Source: Paludibacteraceae bacterium (GTDB lineage: Bacteria; Bacteroidota; Bacteroidia; Bacteroidales; Paludibacteraceae). Taken from it: DNA of 64,000 nt. The notes under the pieces were generated by a model. That model made no database searches, was not told the DNA's origin, and saw only the letters and a program-made list of their open reading frames with translations. This document shows, one piece after another, positions 58,781-64,000 of this stretch (the first letter of the stretch is position 1; each line of letters begins with the position of its first letter). Both the position numbers and the translations under genes were made by a program. The stretch is from the NCBI GenBank assembly GCA_017467185.1, contig JAFTSS010000027.1, positions 98,034 to 162,033 of the forward strand, read 5' to 3'.

Positions 58781-59068
58781 AATGTCCTCGAAGAGAAGCA
58801 ATTATGCTTAACTACGGATAACCAAAGAAATGTCCTCGAAAAGTGTCAATTATGCTTAACTGCGGGTGACCGAAGAAATGTCCTCGAAGAGGGCCAATTA
58901 TGCTTAACTGCGGGTGACCGAAGAAATGTCCTCGAAGAGGGCCAATTATGCTTAACTACGGATAACCAAAGAAATGTCCTCAAAAAGGGCTAATTACGCT
59001 TAACTGCGGGTGACCAAAGAAATGTCCTCGAAGAGGGCCAATTATGCTTAACTGCGGGTGACCGAAGG
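58781..59068. repeat. Six tandem 48-bp units between thiC and thi4
   Basis: Six exact-length 48-bp units (58781, 58829, 58877, 58925, 58973, 59021), each with TGTCCTCGAAGAGGGC and ATTATGCTTAACTGCGGGTG-type blocks; units 3 and 6 are nearly identical, units 1 and 4 share ACTACGGATAACCA. After them comes GGAACCTGCAGAACAAAG and CAACGGGGGCGAAC (59080-59120). Single related units lie at 60803-60900 and, inverted, at 16135-16245. No ORF runs through all the units. Confidence 0.92.
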
Positions 59069-59174
59069 GAACCTGCAGAACAAAGAATCGACACTCATCC
59101 CGTCCCCAACGGGGGCGAACTCATAAATAAACTATTCAAACTAAATACTAACCCAATTAAAAATCCTTACAACT

Positions 59175-59948
59175 ATGATTGAAAAAAATGTATCTCATGG
59201 TATTATCAGTACCTATTTCAACAAATTAGAACGTAACTTAGACCTCGACGTAGCCATCGTTGGTGGCGGACCCTCTGGCATCGTTGCTGCCTATTATCTC
59301 GCTAAAGCAGGCTTAAAAGTTGCTCAATTCGACCGCAAACTATCTCCTGGCGGGGGTATGTGGGGCGGTGCTATGATGTTCAACCAAATCGTCGTGCAAG
59401 AAGAAGCTCTTCACATTATCAAGGAGTTCGACATCAACTACGAGCAATACAACGACCACCTCTACGTGATGGATTCTGTCGAAAGCACTGCCGCTCTACT
59501 ATACAAAGCCGTGCATGCTGGAGCTACTATTTTCAACTGCTATTCAGTTGAAGATGTTATCTTTAAGGACAATGTAGTTAGTGGCGTTGTTGTCAATTGG
59601 ACTCCTGTATTGCGCGAAGGCATGCATGTCGATCCGCTCAACATAATGGCTAAATGCGTAATCGATGGCACTGGCCACGACAGTGAAATGTGTTGCACCG
59701 TAGCTCGCAAAAATGGCATCCGTCTTGCTACCGACACGGGCGAGGTCATCGGCGAACGCTCTCTCGACGTAGTCGCTGGCGAAGAGGAAGTTGTCAACGG
59801 CACTAAAGAAATCTATCCAGGACTCTATGTCTGCGGTATGGCTGCCTCTGCCGTAAGTGGCACCCCACGCATGGGTCCTATCTTCGGCGGCATGCTCCTC
59901 TCAGGCAAAAAAGTTGCTGACCTCATCATCAATGCTATCTCAAAATAA
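59175..59948 (+). CDS. thi4: Thi4-type thiazole synthase, His form (sulfide-dependent)
   Basis: Enzyme of the THI4 family that makes the ADP-thiazole precursor from NAD, glycine and sulfur, replacing ThiG/ThiS/ThiH. The nucleotide-binding motif is VAIVGGGPSGIVAAY near residue 26; GGGMWGGAMMFNQIVV follows at 59-75; GTPRMGPIFGGMLLSGK ends the protein. At the position of the yeast sulfur-donor Cys there is H151 (LREGMHVDPLNI), as in Methanococcus-type enzymes that are catalytic and use free sulfide with Fe(II). It is therefore probably a true catalyst, not a suicide enzyme, and suits a sulfidic anoxic habitat. Confidence 0.9.
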   Translation: MIEKNVSHGIISTYFNKLERNLDLDVAIVGGGPSGIVAAYYLAKAGLKVAQFDRKLSPGGGMWGGAMMFNQIVVQEEALHIIKEFDINYEQYNDHLYVMDSVESTAALLYKAVHAGATIFNCYSVEDVIFKDNVVSGVVVNWTPVLREGMHVDPLNIMAKCVIDGTGHDSEMCCTVARKNGIRLATDTGEVIGERSLDVVAGEEEVVNGTKEIYPGLYVCGMAASAVSGTPRMGPIFGGMLLSGKKVADLIINAISK

Positions 59949-59980
59949 CAATCCGTGTCATCCGTAGAGCGAATTTTGTG

Positions 59981-60138
59981 ATAAGCGAATGCAGAACCAA
60001 GCTTGCTTGAGTTATGCTGAGCGTGAACAAAATCACGACTAAAAGGAGTAATTTTTGCGATAAGCGAATGCAGAACCAAGCTTGCTTGAGTTATGCTGAG
60101 CGTGAACAAAATCACGACAGAATGGAGTAATTTGCATA
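59981..60138. repeat. Two tandem 79-bp units between thi4 and thiE-like gene
   Basis: Units begin ATAAGCGAATGCAGAACCAA at 59981 and 60060, with CAAGCTTGCTTGAGTTATGC and GTGAACAAAATCACGAC inside. They resemble a block of repeat R4 (16310-16350). Outside them, 59950-59980 and 60170-60200 contain CCGTGTCATCCGTAGAGCG and CCGTGTTTTCCGTGTATTCC, debris of family R1. Confidence 0.85.
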
Positions 60139-60214
60139 GCAAAGAAGCGAATCCAAAACAAAAGAAAACATCCGTGTTTTCCGTGTATTCCGTGTGCTAT
60201 AAAATTCATAAATA

Positions 60215-60799
60215 ATGAAAATCATTGCAATAACAACACCCAAGATGATAGACGAAGATGCCTATTTAATCAGCAATCTGCTGAAATTAGGCATCTACTC
60301 TATCCATCTCCGCAAACCAGAGGCCACCATTCACGAATGCCGACAACTATTAAGTCAACTAACCGACAACGAACGAGCTAAAATAATAATTCACGATTAC
60401 CCTGAATTATACACCGAATTTTCGCTCAAGGGCATTCACATCAACAAAAATATAACCTCTCTACCCGATGGCTACAACGGATTTAAAACCCGCTCATGCC
60501 ATTCATTCGAAGAAATAGAAAGGTACAAAAACGACTACGACTACCTCTTCCTAAGTCCCATTTTCGATAGCATTTCCAAAGTTGGCTACAAATCTGCCTT
60601 CACCAAAGAGGAACTGCTAAGAGCCTCAACCAGTGGCTTAATCGACCACAAAATCATAGCCTTAGGAGGCATCACACTCGACATGCTACCCTATTTCCAA
60701 GAACTAAACTTTGGTGGAATCGCAATGATAGGCGGCATCTACAACACCAATATGATTAACAACTTAACCCATCTCAATCCTCACCCCTATATTTACTAA
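60215..60799 (+). CDS. Second ThiE/TenI-like protein
   Basis: Protein of 194 residues of the ThiE/TenI TIM-barrel family: YSIHLRKPEATIHECRQLL near 30-48, IIHDYPELYTEFSLKGIHIN near 72-91, YDYLFLSPIFDSISKVGY near 109-126 and ALGGITLDMLPYFQELNFGG near 150-169. It is shorter and diverged from the ThiE half of thiDE, with H-L-R-K where ThiE has Q-L-R-x-K. A TenI-like thiazole tautomerase or a degenerate ThiE are the likely options; a Thi4 pathway does not obviously need a tautomerase. Confidence 0.78.
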   Translation: MKIIAITTPKMIDEDAYLISNLLKLGIYSIHLRKPEATIHECRQLLSQLTDNERAKIIIHDYPELYTEFSLKGIHINKNITSLPDGYNGFKTRSCHSFEEIERYKNDYDYLFLSPIFDSISKVGYKSAFTKEELLRASTSGLIDHKIIALGGITLDMLPYFQELNFGGIAMIGGIYNTNMINNLTHLNPHPYIY

Positions 60800-60802
60800 A
60801 AA

Positions 60803-60900
60803 AGACCTCGGAGAGGGCAAACTATGCTTAACCGCGGGTGACCAACGGGAACCTACGGATAGCAAACATCCATAATAATACGTCCCAAACGGGGGCGAAC
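60803..60900. repeat. Single unit of the 48-bp repeat family
   Basis: GACCTCGGAGAGGGCAAACT, ATGCTTAACCGCGGGTGACC then GGGAACCTACGG and CAAACGGGGGCGAAC, the same order as the tail of the tandem array at 59021-59120. Confidence 0.8.
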
Positions 60901-60925
60901 AAAACACAAAAAACCAACAAATAAC

Positions 60926-60967
60926 CCAAAGGCTGTGTCAAAACAAAAATTGACACAGCCTTTTTCC
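60926..60967 (+). terminator. Terminator of the thiamine operon
   Basis: AAAGGCTGTGTCAA (60928-60941) pairs with TTGACACAGCCTTT (60950-60963), followed by TTTTT. It closes the operon after the ThiE-like gene. Confidence 0.9.
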
Positions 60968-61202
60968 CATTCCCCGCCCCCCTATTCCCTATTCCCTGTT
61001 CCCTATTCCTTATTCCTTATTCCCTATTCCTTATTCCTTATTCCCTATTCCTTATTCCCTATTCCCTGTTCCCTATTCCTTATTCCCTATTCCCTGTTCC
61101 CTATTCCTTATTCCCTACTCCCTGTTCCCTATTCCTTATTCCTTATTCCCTATTCCCTATTCCCTATTCCTTATTCCCTATTCCCTGTTCCCTATTCCTT
61201 AC
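60966..61202. repeat. Large heptamer array (about 32 units of YTRTTCC)
   Basis: Continuous seven-base units CTATTCC, TTATTCC and CTGTTCC over ~225 bases. The units are the same as those at 51525-51618. An open frame across it is an artefact of repeat composition. 61203-61303 holds no gene. Confidence 0.93.
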
Positions 61203-61302
61203 CTAACAGCACTCCCAAAACACCACAACTTTGCACCACAAAAAAACTCACACCTGAAAATCAACAATATAAAATAACTTTCTAAATTTACTTGCATAAT
61301 CA

Positions 61303-61334
61303 CTTGCATTTCACTAAAATATTTTATATCTTTG
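61303..61334 (+). promoter_or_regulatory. Promoter of the broken Dam gene
   Basis: CTTG (61303-61306), 20 bases, TATCTTTG (61327-61334), 28 bases before the ATG at 61363. It survives although the gene is cut, and may now drive the genes that follow. Confidence 0.75.
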
Positions 61335-61362
61335 CAAATAAAAATTCTAATACATACTAACA

Positions 61363-61506
61363 ATGAAAGCGAAACCATTTGTCAAATGGGTAGGCGGTAA
61401 AACCCAACTCATTGACCAACTCGAAGCTCTGCTTCCAGCTGACTTTGACCAATGGGAGAATGTCACTTACATTGAGCCTTTTGTGGACGGAGGAGCTATG
61501 CTATAA
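61363..61506 (+). pseudogene. N-terminal fragment of a Dam/DpnM-type adenine methyltransferase
   Basis: MKAKPFVKWVGGKTQLIDQL and YIEPFVDGGAML are the first two motifs of DpnM/Dam N6-adenine methyltransferases (KPFLKWAGGK, YxEPFxGGGA). The frame stops after 47 codons at TAA 61504-61506; the rest of the ~270-residue enzyme, including DPPY, is gone. The second motif has Asp in place of the first Gly. Downstream sequence is much more AT-rich, so an insertion or replacement cut the gene near 61500. Confidence 0.85.
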
Positions 61507-61572
61507 AATTAGTCCATCAATATTTTATTAATAGAATAACTTATTTTACGTTAAATTAAAATTTGTAATATT

Positions 61573-62292
61573 GTGAAAGCAAAGACACAGGAAGTTCAAG
61601 TTATAGAAAAATTACGAGAAGAAGGAGGTTATGCAACCCTACGTAGATTAAATGAAATTGTTGATTTTTCTTTTTGGAAAACAAAAACACCAGAAGCATC
61701 AATTAGACGTATTGTTCAAAATAGCAATCAAATTTTTCGTATTCAACCTGGATTATGGGCTTTACAAGAAATGCGAGAAGAAATATTAAAAAAGTTTGAT
61801 TTAAAAGATGGCGATAAAAAAAGTGAAGAACAATTTTCACATGGATATTATCAAGGCTTACTTGTTGAAATAGGGAAAATGCATCATTATACAACTTATG
61901 TTCCAGCACAAGACAAAAATAGAAAATTTATAAATCAGCGACTTGGTGATATTGCAGATACTATTTCTTTACCTAATTTTACTTATGAAAATTTATTAAA
62001 AAAAGCAAAAACTGTTGATGTTATTTGGTTTAATACACGAAATATGCCATCTAATTTTTATGAAATAGAGCATACAACAGATATAAAAAATTCACTTACA
62101 AAATTTTATGAACTTCAAGATTTTTATGCTGTATTTCATATTGTTGCTGATATACACAGAAAAAAAGAGTATGAAGATAAATTGAATGTTTCAATGTTTG
62201 AATCTATTAAAAATCGTGTAAAATTTGTTGATTATAGTAAAGTTGCAGATATGTATGAAGGTTTATTAAAAGCTAATAACTCTAAATGGTAA
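61573..62292 (+). CDS. Putative restriction endonuclease-like protein with winged-helix N-terminus
   Basis: Protein of 239 residues, GTG start at 61573. Residues ~5-65 look like a winged helix (QVIEKLREEGGYATLRRLNE; ASIRRIVQNSNQIFRIQPGL). The C-terminal part has EIGKMHHYTTYVPAQDKNR, VDVIWFNTRNMPSNFYEIEH and TDIKNSLTKFYELQDF, suggestive of a PD-(D/E)XK nuclease with D in VDVIW and E-x-E in YEIEH. The gene is extremely AT-rich compared with its surroundings and lies inside a broken restriction-modification locus. This identity is tentative; a nucleic-acid-binding regulator is possible. Confidence 0.5.
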   Translation: MKAKTQEVQVIEKLREEGGYATLRRLNEIVDFSFWKTKTPEASIRRIVQNSNQIFRIQPGLWALQEMREEILKKFDLKDGDKKSEEQFSHGYYQGLLVEIGKMHHYTTYVPAQDKNRKFINQRLGDIADTISLPNFTYENLLKKAKTVDVIWFNTRNMPSNFYEIEHTTDIKNSLTKFYELQDFYAVFHIVADIHRKKEYEDKLNVSMFESIKNRVKFVDYSKVADMYEGLLKANNSKW

Positions 62293-62301
62293 TATTATAA
62301 A

Positions 62302-62526
62302 ATGCATAAAAAAATAAAAACTTTAGATTTAATCTCTTTTTTAAAAGATAATAGGTATAAATATTATAGTATTTCATTAATAATTAATAATTTAATAGTA
62401 GCCACACATACAATATCATACAGAAAATTTCATATATACGATGAAGATATATTTGACAATACTATAAAATGGACAGAAAAAGAATTTTTAGAAGTATATA
62501 ATAACGCAACTTGGTGTATTGATTAA
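62302..62526 (+). CDS. Small protein of unknown function
   Basis: 74 residues, very rich in Ile, Lys, Tyr and Asn; no motif recognised. It starts 9 bases past the endonuclease-like gene and is followed with overlap by another small ORF, so it looks like an operon member in the AT-rich block. Confidence 0.45.
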   Translation: MHKKIKTLDLISFLKDNRYKYYSISLIINNLIVATHTISYRKFHIYDEDIFDNTIKWTEKEFLEVYNNATWCID

Positions 62527-62545
62527 GTTTTATCGTAAAAATATT

Positions 62546-62791
62546 ATGAAAGTATTTGTATTACATAATGCAGAAATGGATTCTGATGGTGTTTTATCAA
62601 TTGATTCTCATGCCTATTTAATTATTGAAGAAGCTCAAAAAGCACAAAATATTTTTATTGAAGAATTTATCAATAAAAACAAGAATACAGAATCTGAAAA
62701 AATATGCGAGGAGATTAATTTATTTAAAAGAGTTGCATATAAAAATAAATTAACTGAATTTCAATCATGTATAAAAGAATTTGATATATAA
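62546..62791 (+). CDS. Small protein of unknown function
   Basis: 82 residues from the ATG at 62546 (MKVFVLHNAEMDSDGVLSID); an upstream ATG at 62519 would overlap the preceding gene. The segment EAQKAQNIFIEEFINKNKNT is helical and charged. No family recognised. It ends where the methyltransferase remnant begins. Confidence 0.45.
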   Translation: MKVFVLHNAEMDSDGVLSIDSHAYLIIEEAQKAQNIFIEEFINKNKNTESEKICEEINLFKRVAYKNKLTEFQSCIKEFDI

Positions 62792-63729
62792 AACTAAAAA
62801 ACAATGGCACTATATGGATTTCTGGCACTCACCATAACATATTTGTCGTTCAGCGTTGTTTACAAGAATTAGGATATAAAATCCTAAATGTCATCACATG
62901 GCAAAAATCCGACCCACCACCTAACCTCTCTTGTCGATATTTCAACTTCTCTACAGAACTAGTAATTTGGGCACGCAAACATGAAAAAAAGCCTCATAAA
63001 TTCAACTACGAAACTATGAAGCAACTCAACGGTGGCTCACAAATGACAGATGTATGGCGCATCCCTGCCGTTGGTATGTGGGAAAAAACATGTGGGAAAC
63101 ATCCAACACAAAAACCTCTTCGACTACTTTACCGCATTATCCTAGCATCTACCAATGAGGGAGATACAATACTAGACCCATTTGCAGGCAGTTGTACAAC
63201 AGGCATAGCCGCCAATCTACTCAATCGCAATTTTATAGGAATAGAGCAAGATAGTGATTTTATAGAATTAAGCAAACGCCGTAGAGAATCACTAAACAAC
63301 CCAATAGAAGCGCAAAAACTACTCAAAAAAATGCGCGAAACACCCGAAGAAACCACTGTTTTAGTCAACCATGCTCGTACAAAAGATTATGAACTGATGA
63401 TTGAAAAAGGCATGCGCTATCTTCGTGCTGGCGACAGCAAAGGCTCATTGCTCGTACAAAAAGGATTCGAACGTTTAGGATATATCTTGCTACACACCAA
63501 TGGCGAAAACACCCAACTATTCAAACTCTCCAAACCAGGCTTTCAAATATGGACTGCCGAAAATCTGCAAACATTAGGTTTCACTGCCGAAAATGCTCCT
63601 TACTACGCAGTACTACGATTCGAAGCCAGCAAACCTATTCAGTTTAACCAACAAGTAAACTTACAACAACGAGCCTACACAAACGTAGCAAAAATACAAC
63701 CACTAAGCGATTTTATCAGTCTAAAATAA
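62785..63729 (+). pseudogene. 5'-truncated DpnA-like DNA methyltransferase
   Basis: The frame is open from 62785 without a start codon until ATG 63016. The sequence NGTIWISGTHHNIFVVQRCL from 62803 is the part after the DPPY motif of beta-class N6/N4 methyltransferases; KHPTQKPLRLLYRIILAST and ILDPFAGSCTTGIAANLLNR (SAM motif I near 63170-63235) follow. The C-terminal ~110 residues form an extra domain (YLRAGDSKGSLLVQKGFERL; FKLSKPGFQIWTAENL). The DPPY half is missing, so the enzyme should be inactive. With the Dam fragment at 61363 it suggests a former DpnM-DpnA pair whose middle was replaced. Confidence 0.85.
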
Positions 63730-63864
63730 ATTTATTCATAAAATATACTAATTGATTTTTTCCCACAGAAGAACATACTTTTTTAATCTTATATCTATAA
63801 AATTATGACTAAAAATAACCAATTATAACTATTTATAACTAATTATGACTATTTAAGACCACTA

Positions 63865-64000
63865 CTGTCCACTAAAAATGGACGGTTAAAAATTTAAGTT
63901 AAACAATAAAGGTTCACTAGAATCGAAGTGTTCTTTGTCATTTTGAAAATTAGTTTTATCTAACAAATCTCGTAAGTGAGTTTTGCTTGTTAGAGAGATA
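63865..64000. mobile_element. Possible left end of an insertion sequence
   Basis: TACTGTCCACTAAAAATGGA at 63865 resembles the ends of the 199-bp element at 26958 (TGTCCGCTAAAAAT). The rest up to the window edge contains no completed ORF, so it cannot be confirmed. 63730-63864 holds AT-rich sequence without a gene. Confidence 0.35.

Noticed and set aside
60935..61285. 116-residue ORF of repeated SLFPIPY peptides
   Set aside because: It is a translation of the heptamer array; period seven read in threes gives the apparent repeat.

Overview
The window is chromosomal DNA of an AT-rich, probably anaerobic member of the Bacteroidales (Bacteroidota). The evidence is: promoters of the Bacteroidota type (TTTG, 19-21 bases, TAnnTTTG) in front of many genes; Rho with a long low-complexity insertion; serine palmitoyltransferase; TonB-dependent receptor/lipoprotein loci; a type IX secretion (T9SS) sorting domain and a T9SS plug-type protein; and a type II-C CRISPR-Cas9 system with a 46-base repeat. 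I cannot name a species.

Layout. 1-9600: end of sbcC, rho, a glycosyltransferase, a DUF349 protein, serine palmitoyltransferase and panB. 9770-14574: a TonB-dependent receptor with an OB-fold-like surface lipoprotein. 14.6-16.9 kb: repeats, a candidate structured RNA (RNA A) and a small lipoprotein. 16.9-26.7 kb: housekeeping genes (aspS, gltX, prmA, mntP, a DUF3109 protein, an FAD oxidoreductase, a PlsC-like acyltransferase) separated by at least three families of short mobile-element-like repeats. 26.8-30.6 kb: tRNA-Phe, a second candidate RNA (RNA B) resembling RNA A, two lipoproteins and a small outer-membrane protein. 30.8-39.4 kb: a complete type II-C CRISPR-Cas locus (17-repeat array, cas2, cas1, cas9, tracrRNA), all minus strand except the tracrRNA. 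A DUF3791-DUF3990-DUF3791 toxin-antitoxin-like operon sits between array and cas genes, and the array edge has cut an HTH regulator gene. 40-44.5 kb: porin-like protein, SUI1/YciH, lipocalin, Smr protein. 44.6-51.5 kb: a four-gene minus-strand locus (receptor, DUF5689 lipoprotein, multi-OB lipoprotein, T9SS-sorted protein), analogous to the one at 9.8-14.6 kb. 51.6-55.3 kb: TRIC-type channel, T9SS plug protein, carboxynorspermidine dehydrogenase. 55.4-60.9 kb: a TPP-riboswitch-controlled thiamine operon (thiDE fusion, thiC, Thi4-type thiazole synthase, second ThiE-like protein) whose gaps are filled by tandem repeats. 61.3-63.7 kb: a wrecked restriction-modification locus whose middle is replaced by very AT-rich genes.

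Most notable: (1) every CRISPR repeat carries a Bacteroidota promoter with the same 20-base spacing as the tracrRNA promoter, so each crRNA may be made from its own promoter; (2) the predicted cas operon leader is antisense to the whole tracrRNA; (3) the array is fused to the truncated HTH gene at the end of a toxin-antitoxin-like operon; (4) nearly all tandem repeats between genes have a period of exactly seven bases although their sequences differ; (5) RNAs A and B look like a paralogous pair; (6) a MITE-like family with 3-base target duplications sits between promoters and genes. All calls come from reading the sequence; no database search was run.
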